Below are positions 8,070-16,233 of a stretch of DNA of 64,000 nt, piece by piece (within the stretch, counting starts at the first letter, position 1; every line of letters begins with the position of its first letter). The notes under the pieces are model-generated. The model was not told where the DNA came from and ran no database searches. It was given only the letters and a program-made list of their open reading frames with translations. The translations under genes and the position numbers were made by a program. The DNA lies in NCBI GenBank assembly GCA_013822735.1, contig PNKZ01000010.1, forward strand, positions 143,012 through 207,011, written 5' to 3'. The stretch is from Pirellula sp. GTDB taxonomy: Bacteria; Planctomycetota; Planctomycetia; Pirellulales; PNKZ01.

Positions 8070-8561
8070 CTATGCCGGGGCCTTGGCCGGAGCGGCCGGC
8101 TTCGGGGCCGGGGCAGGCGGGGCAGCCGGAGCGGCAGGGGCAGCCGGAGCAGCGCCAGCGCAGCTCGGGGCAACCGGAGCAGCACAAGCCGGTTCGCAGC
8201 AAGCCGGAGCCGGGGCACCGCAGCACGGTTCGCCACAGCACTTCTTGGCGCGGAGACGAGCGAACAGGCCTTGGCGGCCGCAGCACGGTTCGTCACAGCA
8301 GCTCGGGGCCGGAGCCGGAGCGCAACAGGTCGGTTCGGCGCCGCAGCACTTGCTACGGAGACGAGCGAACAAGCCGACGCGACCACCGCAACCGCAATCC
8401 GAGCAGCTCGGACCGCTGCAACCACCATCACAACCACCGTCGCAACCGCTGCAACCATGGCAACCGTGACCGGCGACGGCCACGTTCTTCTCACCGCCGA
8501 CGAGGGCGATGCCGACTACCGCGAAGAAAATCGCGATACCAAAACAGAGAACACGATTCAT
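8070..8561 (-). CDS. Cysteine-rich exported protein with repeated GLFARLR modules
   Basis: 163 residues, 25 of them Cys. The ATG at 8561 is fixed by a strong Shine-Dalgarno (GGAGGAG, spacing about 7) and gives a signal peptide (NRVLCFGIAIFFAVVGIALVGG). The mature part starts with a Gly/Cys segment (HGCHGCSGCDGGCDGGC). Then come two copies of GLFARLR(S/A)K followed by CCG-type clusters, and a low-complexity Pro/Ala tail ending KAPA. I know no function. A surface or wall protein stabilised by disulfides, or a metal binder, would fit. It is monocistronic with its own terminator and is a compositional relative of 2289-2702. Confidence 0.8.
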   Translation of the reverse strand: MNRVLCFGIAIFFAVVGIALVGGEKNVAVAGHGCHGCSGCDGGCDGGCSGPSCSDCGCGGRVGLFARLRSKCCGAEPTCCAPAPAPSCCDEPCCGRQGLFARLRAKKCCGEPCCGAPAPACCEPACAAPVAPSCAGAAPAAPAAPAAPPAPAPKPAAPAKAPA

Positions 8562-8985
8562 TCTAAACTCCTCCAACAAAAAACTGGTACGTACCACGCA
8601 AAAGTCAATTTGCCGTCTTCTTCCCGCATCCCGCTTTGCGACGGCAAAACATTCGGGAGCGTAAACGTCTAGCATTCTTGCAATCGTTGCCGGCAAGGAA
8701 CCCTGATGTGAGCCTTTTCCGATTGCATATTTTGCACGTGAGTGCACAGGCTAGGATGGATAAGTTAGCATTGAGGGTCGTGTTGTCAAGAATCAAAAGA
8801 CACGACTGGAAGCAATGCGCTGAAAGCGTATTCTGGGGACAATAAGTGAAATTGTCCTGATAGCTTACCATGCCCCTCGTTCGATGCGGCTCTCGGCGCA
8901 AAAAAAAAGGCGATCCACGATGACTCGTGGATCGCCTTCTTAAACACGCGCTAAGCCCTTTGGGTGCAAGGGCTTATTGGGCCAA
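8562..8985. other. Intergenic region between the Cys-rich protein and lipoprotein genes
   Basis: This AT-richer stretch of 424 bases contains the leader and probable promoter of the Cys-rich gene and the terminator at 8900-8938. A 98-residue ORF across part of it has no ribosome site and a composition unlike its neighbours, so I do not call it. Confidence 0.5.
8900..8938 (-). terminator. Strong Rho-independent terminator for the lipoprotein gene
   Basis: A perfect 14-bp stem (AAGGCGATCCACGA with TCGTGGATCGCCTT) around a TGAC loop is followed on the minus strand by a long T run. It lies about 50 bases after the stop codon. Confidence 0.9.
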
Positions 8986-9837
8986 CTATTTGAGCTGTGT
9001 GCCGCCCGGAAGCTCCGGCTGTTGCGCTTGCAACGTGCCATTTCCGCTCGGCGAAGTTCCGGAAGAAAATCCGGAAACCGGTTGGACGCTACCGCCCTGC
9101 GAGGCTGGAGGAATTCCCCCGGCATTTTGAACTGTGCTGCCCGGAAGCGTCGGAGTGCCGCTCGAAATGGAGTTCGGCGTCGGATTGAGCGTCGGCGTCG
9201 AGCCGTTCACTTGCTGCGTCAAGCCGGCGGACGTGCCTGCCGTCGTGGTACCAGGCGTCGCGGCTCCCGGAGTTGTCGTCCCTGCCGCAATCGTGCCGCC
9301 CGTCGACCCGCCGTTGAGCCGACGTTGATACTCTTGCTCCGCCATTTGCGTCTGCTTGATCATGTCTTCCGGGTTCTCGAAGTCGAGTTGCAGGAAAGGC
9401 ATGTCCGGATACGGTTGCGTGGCGACGCCGCCGATGCGCCAGTGTCCCTTATCCAATCGCATCGCCCATACGAAGTCGTTCACTTCCGGCTTGCCGTCCG
9501 GGCCGACATCGGTCCAACGGCTCTCAACGTAAGCGAGTTGCCCTTGCTCGGCGACTTCCGTCGCCCCCACTTCAAACTTTGCGGTGGGGCTTCCCGGCGG
9601 GGCGACCATCAGGTCCATCGCTCGGGTTTTCTCACGAGCTAGGTCGGTGAGCATCGCCTCGGCGCCCTTGTCGTTGCCGGTGCGTACCGACTCTAAGAAC
9701 TGAAACACCACCGTATGCGGGGGAACCTGCGGAGCTGCCGGAGCCGCGGGGGCTCCCGCGTTTTCTTCCGACTTGCTGCATCCCCAAGCAACGCAGAGCG
9801 CCGCTGCCAACATTCCCGTTGTTGCGATCCTTCGCAT
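8986..9837 (-). CDS. Putative lipoprotein of unknown function
   Basis: 283 residues. The N-terminus is a lipoprotein signal (MRRIATTGMLAAALCVAWGC, with Cys 20 as the acylation site). Residues about 38-170 form a small alpha/beta domain with HTVVFQFLESVRTGNDKGAE and GHWRIGGVA. This resembles the NTF2-like/DUF4878 type of lipoprotein domain, by impression only. The last 110 residues are low-complexity Thr/Gly/Pro sequence, a likely flexible tail. It is probably anchored in a membrane facing the periplasm and is transcribed alone. Confidence 0.75.
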   Translation of the reverse strand: MRRIATTGMLAAALCVAWGCSKSEENAGAPAAPAAPQVPPHTVVFQFLESVRTGNDKGAEAMLTDLAREKTRAMDLMVAPPGSPTAKFEVGATEVAEQGQLAYVESRWTDVGPDGKPEVNDFVWAMRLDKGHWRIGGVATQPYPDMPFLQLDFENPEDMIKQTQMAEQEYQRRLNGGSTGGTIAAGTTTPGAATPGTTTAGTSAGLTQQVNGSTPTLNPTPNSISSGTPTLPGSTVQNAGGIPPASQGGSVQPVSGFSSGTSPSGNGTLQAQQPELPGGTQLK

Positions 9838-10090
9838 AGTCCCTCTCCTACGATGGCTTGGCGCAGAGTTCGTCTCGACGCCGCTTCATCCATGAATCGT
9901 GTATGACGCGTCGGGCCTTCGAGCCCAATGCCGTAATTCCCGGCTCTCACAACTCTCCACGCAACGGCAGGCGTGCGACTTCGTGTCGCTATTGCGCGGA
10001 GTGTTGGGAAATCGTGGCGGAAGTCTGTCAGGAACGAAAAATCGGGTCAAGACGGGTTCTGGCCGACCCAATATTCCCAACAGATCGGAC

Positions 10091-11596
10091 TTACCCCGCT
10101 CCGACGCCGCGATCGAAGGCGTCTTGTTCGCGGCGGTAGAGTGCTAGCTGCGACTCAAACTCGGCCGCCGAAATGCGCCAAACCGGTGCATCGTCGGTGT
10201 GAGCGTTGCAATGGGCCGACATCACGCGGTAGAGAAACTTAAACAGGTGCCGCGGCACCCGCAGCCCGCGAATTCCGTCGATCAGCCGCCGATCGCCGAG
10301 CGATTCGTCGAACATATCCTTGAGCGTCGGCTTTTTCCCCGGCAAGGCGCAGGCCCGCATGCGGGCATTGGCCACGTCGTAAAGGGCCTCGCCGGTCCAT
10401 TCGAGCGTCGGCACCACGTTTTGCTTGTCGAGCCGGGAGCGTTGATAAAAGTCGCGGCTTTCCCGCTCTACAAAGTAGGAAAGCTCGATCGGCAGCAGCA
10501 GTTTGAACCCTAGGCCGGGGTGCTTCAGGAACTTGTTGTCGAGCATCGGCCAAAGCAGGGCCTTCATCTTGTCGGGGGAGCCGTTCACCAAGTGCGGCTC
10601 GTCCAGCCGATCGACCAATACGACAATCGCTGGATAGCCGAGCGTTTGCAGCACTCCCTGAAACTTGTTGAGCATCTCGAAGCGATCGTCGGTCCGTTGC
10701 TTGTTCGGCAACGGCTGGTGCAGCAGTTCGTCGTTGGTCAGGCGCATCAGCACCTTCCGCAACAGCCCCGAATTGCGTTCGAGCACCCGCAAATTGGAGG
10801 AAATGCTCCGGGCCGTCCATGCGCGGCGGGCAAAACGCCAAGCCCACGGCATCCATCCGGCCGCCACGATGAGGTACGGCCAAACGCTTTCGAGCCACGT
10901 CCATTTGCCAAGCGAGGCCATGAGCCCGCACACCACGGCCGTGACGACGACGCCGATCAGCATCGGCTGCCAGCTTTTCCAGGTGCGGAACTTCAACGCG
11001 CGCCGCAGCCGATGCCAGCGCACGCGAAACGGCTCGGCCGTCGATTGGTCGTAGCAGGCCGAAAGCAGCAATAGATCACGAGCTTCGTGCCGCGAAAGCT
11101 TCGCGACGTCCGGCTTGAGATCGTCGCTCGAGGGCTGCACGACCCCCGAAGTTTGAACAACCCCCGAAGTTTGAACAACACTGTCGACCAGCTTCGTCAC
11201 GCCGAGGGCGAGGATCGAGTCCATGTGGTCCCAGAGCATCCATTGCTCCAACACCTTCTCCGGCGGGCGATTTCCCCAGAGCGTATCGCGAAACCGATCG
11301 AGGAACGGATTGAAATCGTCGTATTGAATGACGAACGCCCGGCGAAGCGGGCTGCGGCGATTGTGTTCCGCCAAGTGCTGGGCAATTTGCAAACGGAGGG
11401 CAGTTTTGCCGGAGCCCTTCTCGCCAAACACCACGGAAGTGGCCGGCTCCTGTGGGTCGCCGTAGATCTTATCCCAACTCGGGTGATAGGTCCCGGCGAT
11501 GCAGTGCTCCTTAAACACCGGGTCGGTTTGGGCATCTTCCTCGGCGAACGGATTCTTGCCCACGCCGTGGTGTTCGAGGAACTGCTGCAACTTCAT
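10091..11596 (-). CDS. P-loop NTPase with internal membrane helices (KAP-like)
   Basis: 501 residues. The Walker A motif is GEKGSGKTAL (about 58-67) and the Walker B is VVLVDRLDEP (about 345-354). Between them two hydrophobic segments (MLIGVVVTAVVCGLMASLG and SVWPYLIVAAGWMPWAW) form a membrane hairpin. Insertion of membrane helices into a P-loop domain is the hallmark of KAP-type NTPases, so I propose that group, with less certainty about the exact family. The cytoplasmic C-terminal part holds FERESRDFYQ-like charged helices. An in-frame 18-bp tandem duplication adds VVQTSG repeats at about residue 145. No obvious partner gene is adjacent. Its role could be scaffold, signalling or defence. 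Confidence 0.7.
   Translation of the reverse strand: MKLQQFLEHHGVGKNPFAEEDAQTDPVFKEHCIAGTYHPSWDKIYGDPQEPATSVVFGEKGSGKTALRLQIAQHLAEHNRRSPLRRAFVIQYDDFNPFLDRFRDTLWGNRPPEKVLEQWMLWDHMDSILALGVTKLVDSVVQTSGVVQTSGVVQPSSDDLKPDVAKLSRHEARDLLLLSACYDQSTAEPFRVRWHRLRRALKFRTWKSWQPMLIGVVVTAVVCGLMASLGKWTWLESVWPYLIVAAGWMPWAWRFARRAWTARSISSNLRVLERNSGLLRKVLMRLTNDELLHQPLPNKQRTDDRFEMLNKFQGVLQTLGYPAIVVLVDRLDEPHLVNGSPDKMKALLWPMLDNKFLKHPGLGFKLLLPIELSYFVERESRDFYQRSRLDKQNVVPTLEWTGEALYDVANARMRACALPGKKPTLKDMFDESLGDRRLIDGIRGLRVPRHLFKFLYRVMSAHCNAHTDDAPVWRISAAEFESQLALYRREQDAFDRGVGAG
11142..11177. repeat. 18-bp tandem duplication inside the NTPase gene
   Basis: ACCCCCGAAGTTTGAACA occurs twice head to tail, with a decayed third unit beside it. 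It encodes VVQTSG VVQTSG VVQPSS on the minus strand, so the frame is kept. Confidence 0.8.
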
Positions 11597-11719
11597 AGGG
11601 GGTCCGTCAGGATGAAGATAAGTACGCCGCCGACGCGCTGCCTAGGCATTCCAAGCAGTTCGTCGGCGGCATAAGCTGCAATTTCAATGCCCTAAAAGCA
11701 AGGCGATGGGCGGGGACGA

Positions 11720-12283
11720 CTACTTCGCCTTGAGCCCTTCGACCATCTTCATAAAGCCGGGCTCGGCGGCGGCGATGGTCTTTTCCGGACCATACAGCTT
11801 CACGAAATACTGACCGGCCTCCTTGGTCGTAATGATCGCTCCGAGCATGCGGTAGTTCGGGCGTTCGGTGCCTGGGCCCGGCACGAAGGGACCCGGCTTG
11901 TCGAGGTAGACCCCCTTAATATTGACGACGTGTACGGCCTGATCGGCGACCTTCAGTTCCTTGACGTCGGCCTTCACTTCGGCGTCGTCCGATTTGAACT
12001 GCCCCTTCCAACGGTCGATGTTGGCTTCCACGCCGCCGCCGGCCCCCATCACCGTGACGCGGCCGGGGAATTCGTCTCCTTCGGCCTTGGGCGTTTCAAA
12101 TTCGTATTCCACGATGCGCGAACGAGGCTCTTTCGCTTCCCAATTGCCCGGGGCAACCAGCACGAACTTGTCGCCGATGTTAAACGGCGTGCCGTCGGCA
12201 GCCGCGGCTTGCGACCCCGCGCCGAGCACGACGAGCGCGCTCGCAAGGAATGGAAACGACATCATCGAGATAAAGCTCTTCAT
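11720..12283 (-). CDS. Secreted protein of unknown function
   Basis: 187 residues with a Sec signal peptide (MKSFISMMSFPFLASALVVL, cleavage after AAAA). The mature part is a single beta-rich domain: FNIGDKFVLVAPGNWEAKEP, RVTVMGAGGGVEANIDRWKGQF, then a C-terminal helix (GFMKMVEGLKAK). It resembles short planctomycete exported proteins of unknown role, with no catalytic signature. It is followed downstream by the NTPase gene and preceded by the GYF gene with a short gap (46 bases), so it may share a transcript with the latter. Confidence 0.7.
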   Translation of the reverse strand: MKSFISMMSFPFLASALVVLGAGSQAAAADGTPFNIGDKFVLVAPGNWEAKEPRSRIVEYEFETPKAEGDEFPGRVTVMGAGGGVEANIDRWKGQFKSDDAEVKADVKELKVADQAVHVVNIKGVYLDKPGPFVPGPGTERPNYRMLGAIITTKEAGQYFVKLYGPEKTIAAAEPGFMKMVEGLKAK

Positions 12284-12329
12284 CTTCAGATCCTCTGGGC
12301 TGATCCACTCGGGAAAGGCTGTTCACTTT

Positions 12330-13103
12330 TTAAACGGATTGCGTCTCGGTCGGGCGACTGCTCGTTTTCTCGTCGGCCGGAATCGGGCCGCGCGAAATCA
12401 CGAAATACGTCAACCAAGCGAGCGCCGCGACCAACAACACCAGGACGACGACCGTCGTCAGGTACACGCCGTTGGAACGGCGTTGGTAGTATATCGCCGC
12501 CGCCGGCGGGGAGGAACCAACGGGCGAACGGCCGACGGGTGCGCTGAGGGTCGCGTTCGTCGCCGCACCGCCGTGCGTGCTCAAAGCTCCCGCCACTGGA
12601 GCCGCATGGAGAGCGGGGGGCGGCGGTTGCGGGGCGGAAGCACCTTGCGCGCCGGCCGCCAAGTGGGGCCAGATCCGTGCCGCCGGCTGCCACTCCGGCC
12701 AATCTTGTCGCCAAACGAGCGACGTGCCCGCGATTCGCCCTTCTTGCAGCCATTGGAACATCGTGGCACCGTCGGCCGGGCCGAAAGGCTGCCCGCCGTC
12801 GGCTCCGGAAACATACCAGACCGCGGTCGGGTTCTCCGCAAGCGGGTCGACAGCGGGAGCGCCCGACACGGCGACCATCCGGCCGACCGGCGCCGCGGCA
12901 CCTGCCGAGGCTTGCGCGGCAGCCGGCGGAACGCCGCCGCGAATGGCCGAGTCTTCGTCCTGTTCCTGCCGGTCGGTGAGCGTGCTCGCGAGCGGAATCT
13001 GCACCGCCGCGCCGCACTTCGGGCAGAAGCCCCGTTTGCCGGCCTGATGCTCCTTGACGTTGATCCGCTTCGTGCAAGCCGGACAAAGAAATCGAATACC
13101 CAT
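12330..13103 (-). CDS. Zn-ribbon / GYF-domain membrane protein
   Basis: 257 residues. It opens with a zinc ribbon (CPACTKR...CPKCG, Cys at about 7, 10, 28, 31), then a proline/alanine linker. A GYF_2 domain at about 93-145 follows (VWYVSGADGGQPFGPADG...QDWPEWQPA). After a second low-complexity stretch comes one membrane helix near the C-terminus (YLTTVVVLVLLVAALAWLTYFV). GYF_2 domains are peptide-binding or docking modules common in planctomycetes. The partner is unknown. The protein is a tail-anchored type with the folded domains in the cytoplasm. Confidence 0.8.
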   Translation of the reverse strand: MGIRFLCPACTKRINVKEHQAGKRGFCPKCGAAVQIPLASTLTDRQEQDEDSAIRGGVPPAAAQASAGAAAPVGRMVAVSGAPAVDPLAENPTAVWYVSGADGGQPFGPADGATMFQWLQEGRIAGTSLVWRQDWPEWQPAARIWPHLAAGAQGASAPQPPPPALHAAPVAGALSTHGGAATNATLSAPVGRSPVGSSPPAAAIYYQRRSNGVYLTTVVVLVLLVAALAWLTYFVISRGPIPADEKTSSRPTETQSV

Positions 13104-13161
13104 CCGACGACTATCTCGCGTGAAACTGGTGCTGACTTCGAATTATAGCCGCAGACCGTAG

Positions 13162-13240
13162 GGTGGGTCGAGCAAAGCGAGGGCCACGCCACTTGGTAAC
13201 GACTTCCGACCGCGTGGTCCTCGCTCCGTTCGACCCATCC
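13162..13240. repeat. Long imperfect inverted repeat
   Basis: The left arm GGTGGGTCGAGCAAAGCGAG, continuing into GGCCACGC, is mirrored by GCGTGG TCCTCGCTCCGTTCG ACCCATCC with few mismatches, around a 22-base loop. Such GTAGGGTGGGTCGAGC elements look like an interspersed, structured repeat. Confidence 0.7.
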
Positions 13241-13250
13241 TCCAAACTTG

Positions 13251-13384
13251 ACTTACGTCGATTGGCCCGACCACGGCGTGCGCAGATAACTCGACCTATC
13301 TGCGCACCCCTTGTGGGTTTTGAGGTTGTGCGCAGATAACCCCGAGTTATCTGCGCAGCGCCTTCTTGTCGCGTCGACGTAAGT
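13251..13384. repeat. Nested inverted repeat: 11-bp outer arms around two palindromic hairpins
   Basis: The outer arms ACTTACGTCGA (13251-13261) and TCGACGTAAGT (13374-13384) are perfect inverses. Inside are two tandem hairpins: TGCGCAGATA with TATCTGCGCA (13279-13306), and TGCGCAGATAAC with GTTATCTGCGCA (13329-13357). Confidence 0.8.
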
Positions 13385-13390
13385 CTGCAA

Positions 13391-13497
13391 AGTAGTCCGC
13401 CGCTCCGTGACGGAAATGGGCGCTGAACAATCGCCTCCGATAGCCATCGTGCACGGCGATACAAGGCCCACTGCCGCCACGGAGCGGCGGCCTACTA
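13391..13497. repeat. Long imperfect inverted repeat
   Basis: AGTAGTCCGCCGCTCCGTG (13391-13409) and the bases after it are mirrored by GCCCACTGCCGCCACGGAGC plus GGCGGCCTACTA (13466-13497). The arms are about 30 bp with a short deletion in the left one. Confidence 0.7.
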
Positions 13498-13575
13498 TGC
13501 CACCACTCCGCAACCTACCGCCACGCTTCGCAAACCTCCAGGCGATTTTTGGCCGGCTGCTATACTGACGGCGGT

Positions 13576-14883
13576 ATGCCCGATCTCGCTCGTCGGCACG
13601 TGGAGAAAGCTCTCTTGAAATCGTTCATTCAGCAATGGCTGACTCGTTGTGCGCTGTTGTCGGCGTGCTTCGTTTGCAGCAGCATACCGATCCTGTCGGC
13701 CGCGGAACCGTCGACTTCGCTCACCTCCGCCGAGTTCTTCGCGCGCCGCATTCTGCCGATTGCGCAGGCGCAACGCGCTTCGAGCTGCACCGAGTGCCAC
13801 TTCTCCGGCGTGGAACTCAAGCAATACGTACTCGCCGACGAAGCCTCGACATTCGCAGCGCTGCGCGCCGCAGGGCTAATCGACGTCGTGCAGCCCGATA
13901 AGTCGAAGCTCTTGCAATTCATCGCCCGCAAGCCGGAGCGCGAAGACCCGGCGTTGGCACGCGTGCGCACCGAAGAGCTCGCGGCCTTCCAAGGCTGGAT
14001 CGCGGCCGCGGCGAGCAACCCGGCGCTGTTGGCTAGCTCGCCGACGGCCCAATCGATCGGCACCGAGCTGCCGCTGGAAGTGATTCGCCACGCGCGCCGC
14101 GACCATGTCCTGAACGCCTTCATTGAGAACGTGTGGGTCGAGATGGAACGCTGCGTCAATTGCCATTCGCCGGAACGCAACGAGCGGTTCCGCAAAGAAC
14201 ACGGCGAACAAGTCTCCTGGATTACGCCCCGCGATCCCGCGGCGACGCTCAAGTTTCTCGCCGATCAAGGATTGATCGACGTCGACGCGCCGGAGAAGAG
14301 TTTGCTGCTTTCGAAACCGCTGGGCATCGTCGAACATGCCGGGCACGTGAAGTTCGCCGTCGGCAGCCGTACCGATCGGCAGTTTCGCAGCTTCTTGAAC
14401 GACTACGCCGCCGCCGTGCAGGGAAAGTACCGAAAGGCGAGCGAACTCCCGAAGCCGGGCAAGGAAATCGCGATTGCCACGGGCCAGCACCTCCGCGTGA
14501 CCGATCTCCCGCTCGAGTTCGGCGGCCGACTCATGCGCGTGCTGCTATTTCGCCGCGACGGGGAAAGCTGGAGCAAGCACCCGATCGCCACGGGCGACAG
14601 CGGCATCAACCCTAAGAACGGCCAATGGCAAAACTCGTTCTGCGAATTGGTCGATCGCGCGAATCTGACGCCGGAGCGACTCACGACTCCGCGCCTACTT
14701 CCCGGCGAGCGGTACTTGGCCAAGATCTACATCGACCGCGAGAACAGGGCCGCCGATAATCCGGCCTTTGAATTTATGGAAGCCGATCTCTACGCCGAAA
14801 TCGAAACTGCCGGCGATTGGCAATCCGGCTACCTTAAGCCGAAGATCCTCTCGGCGAAGGAGAAGGCGAGCGTCGAGCCGTAA
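13576..14883 (+). CDS. Secreted dihaem cytochrome c-like protein
   Basis: 435 residues from the ATG at 13576. An alternative TTG at 13615 has the better ribosome site (GTGGAGAAAG) and gives a compact signal peptide (KSFIQQWLTRCALLSACFVC). Two haem-c sites are present, CTECH and CVNCH, about 115 residues apart, each followed by similar helical text (FAALRAAGLIDVVQPDKSKL versus LKFLADQGLIDVDAPEKSLL). This indicates an internal duplication of a cytochrome module. The last 160 residues are beta-rich without haem sites. It is probably a periplasmic electron carrier or sensor. No partner is adjacent. Confidence 0.8.
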   Translation: MPDLARRHVEKALLKSFIQQWLTRCALLSACFVCSSIPILSAAEPSTSLTSAEFFARRILPIAQAQRASSCTECHFSGVELKQYVLADEASTFAALRAAGLIDVVQPDKSKLLQFIARKPEREDPALARVRTEELAAFQGWIAAAASNPALLASSPTAQSIGTELPLEVIRHARRDHVLNAFIENVWVEMERCVNCHSPERNERFRKEHGEQVSWITPRDPAATLKFLADQGLIDVDAPEKSLLLSKPLGIVEHAGHVKFAVGSRTDRQFRSFLNDYAAAVQGKYRKASELPKPGKEIAIATGQHLRVTDLPLEFGGRLMRVLLFRRDGESWSKHPIATGDSGINPKNGQWQNSFCELVDRANLTPERLTTPRLLPGERYLAKIYIDRENRAADNPAFEFMEADLYAEIETAGDWQSGYLKPKILSAKEKASVEP

Positions 14884-14949
14884 GGCCGACGTGTCCGGCG
14901 ACCAAGACCAGGGATCGCTCAGAGTGGAAATTCGGATGAAGCTTTCCGA

Positions 14950-14980
14950 CCTAGCGCCTAACGCCCAGTGCCTAGCGCCT
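14950..14980. repeat. CCTAGCGCC direct repeat
   Basis: CCTAGCGCCTAACGCCCAGT is followed by GCCTAGCGCCT, so two copies of CCTAGCGCC lie 20 bases apart with a degenerate copy between. It sits between two convergent genes. Confidence 0.5.
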
Positions 14981-15030
14981 GATCCGGAGACACGTCGGGC
15001 TTACGCCTCGACGCTCGCCCCGAAAAGCTG

Positions 15031-15255
15031 TTAGCCGAGCACTTCTTCTTGCGGCGGCTCTTCTTGTTCCAAGAGTTCTTGCGCTTTGCGGAGCATCCAC
15101 ACCGCGTCGTCCGACTCGAGGCACGGGCTGTAGGCGATGAAGCCGTCGTCGGGAACGGCGCCTTTATAGATCGTGCAGACATGCACGAACTTCACCGGGC
15201 GACGGCCGAGTTCTTCGAGAATCTGTTCCGTGGTGGCCAGTTCTAGTTCGATCAT
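15031..15255 (-). CDS. Small acidic protein of unknown function
   Basis: 74 residues starting MIELELATTEQILEELGRRP. The ATG at 15255 is preferred over the GTG five codons earlier because GAGGA lies at good spacing. The protein has one short domain (KFVHVCTIYKGAVPDDGFIA, SPCLESDDAVWMLRKAQELL) and an acidic tail (EQEEPPQEE). I recognise no family. It is probably cytoplasmic. Its codon usage matches its neighbours and the reading frame is clean. Confidence 0.65.
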   Translation of the reverse strand: MIELELATTEQILEELGRRPVKFVHVCTIYKGAVPDDGFIAYSPCLESDDAVWMLRKAQELLEQEEPPQEEVLG

Positions 15256-15388
15256 GGGCTCGGTCCTCACACTCGCGCGGTGAATGTCGCAGGTGCTCCG
15301 GCGGCATGATGAAGATTCATCAGTCGCCGTCCCTGGTAAACTCTACCACCAACCATAGAGCGCGAATGTGCGCAGGGTTTATGGCCGT

Positions 15389-15436
15389 CGGAAAAACGCC
15401 GTTTAGCGCTCTGTAACGATTGTGAGGGCGTTTTTC
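15389..15436 (-). terminator. Terminator behind the BshB-like gene
   Basis: A perfect 11-bp inverted repeat (GGAAAAACGCC with GGCGTTTTTCC) encloses a 26-base loop, with T runs inside the stem. It begins 39 bases after the stop codon at 15475. Confidence 0.65.
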
Positions 15437-15474
15437 CCACTACATTTAGCCGCGGGGCTCGTCCCTGCGATCTT

Positions 15475-16212
15475 TTACGGCACGTTGTGAAAGACGAACT
15501 GCATTAAGTTCTTCGTGCCGATCGTGCCGACGGTCGAAAGAATCTCGCCGGCTTGGAAGCCCGCCGCTTGTCCGTAATGCTCGGCCAGGGCACGCACGCG
15601 CGAAAACACATGCGATTTCGCCGGCGGAAATTGTGTGGCGTAGCAACGGATGCTGTCGAGCTTCTGCTCCAACGTCTCCGTAATATCCACCACGACGTGC
15701 CCTGCCCCGGGCGGCAATTCCAGCGAGCTGAAGTTGAGCGTGTAGTACATGAGCGACGGCACCGTGTGCACCGGCAGACCTTCGAAGTGCTCGTCCCATT
15801 TAGTGAGCCGCGAGTAAAACACGGCCCCTTCGGTAATCATCATCGCCTGATGATGATCAGGGGACGCCAGCGGCGTCTTCTCACCGAAGCCGATGATGAG
15901 CCGCGGCCGATACTTGCGAAACTGTTTCGCCAGCGCCGTGCGGGCTTCAAACGAGTCGAACAAGCGCCGGTTCGGCAGATCGAGCTGCACGCGCACGTGT
16001 ACGCCGAGCTTCTCCGCAGCGGCCCGAGCTTCGGCGGCGCGCACCTCAGGCCCCGGCGAAAGCGGCGTCGGCTCGCCGTCGGTCAGGTCGATGATGCCGA
16101 CCTTGAAGCCTTGCTTCACGAGCGAAGCCAAAGTCCCGCCGCAAGCAATCTCCACATCATCCGGATGCGCTCCGACGGCAATGACGTCGAGCTTCAAATC
16201 ATCATCGGCCAT
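15475..16212 (-). CDS. PIG-L/LmbE family deacetylase, BshB1-like
   Basis: 245 residues from the ATG at 16212. Zinc-site motifs are present: [15 protein letters not shown] near the N-terminus and SPDHHQA further on, with [21 protein letters not shown] between them. This DLT-GE...RAEEA spacing and the [11 protein letters not shown] stretch are typical of BshB1, the N-acetylglucosaminyl-malate deacetylase of bacillithiol synthesis. Bacillithiol production has not been shown from this window, so the substrate stays tentative. A terminator follows. The GxxExxY repeat unit begins 22 bases upstream of the start codon. Confidence 0.85.
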   Translation of the reverse strand: MADDDLKLDVIAVGAHPDDVEIACGGTLASLVKQGFKVGIIDLTDGEPTPLSPGPEVRAAEARAAAEKLGVHVRVQLDLPNRRLFDSFEARTALAKQFRKYRPRLIIGFGEKTPLASPDHHQAMMITEGAVFYSRLTKWDEHFEGLPVHTVPSLMYYTLNFSSLELPPGAGHVVVDITETLEQKLDSIRCYATQFPPAKSHVFSRVRALAEHYGQAAGFQAGEILSTVGTIGTKNLMQFVFHNVP

Positions 16213-16233
16213 GGTCTGCTGTCCTGATTTCCG

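Larger units (their letters stand above)
13104..13575. other. Divergent intergenic region packed with inverted repeats
   Basis: 472 bases between divergently transcribed genes. Almost all of it is accounted for by three inverted-repeat blocks (13162-13240, 13251-13384, 13391-13497). The promoters of both flanking genes must lie in or at the edge of this DNA. No ORF is convincing. Confidence 0.7.

Noticed and set aside
8605..8901. 98-residue Cys-containing ORF upstream of the second Cys-rich gene
   Set aside because: No start signal or family, and it crosses a terminator-adjacent AT-rich leader. The Cys content is not patterned as in the real Cys-rich proteins.
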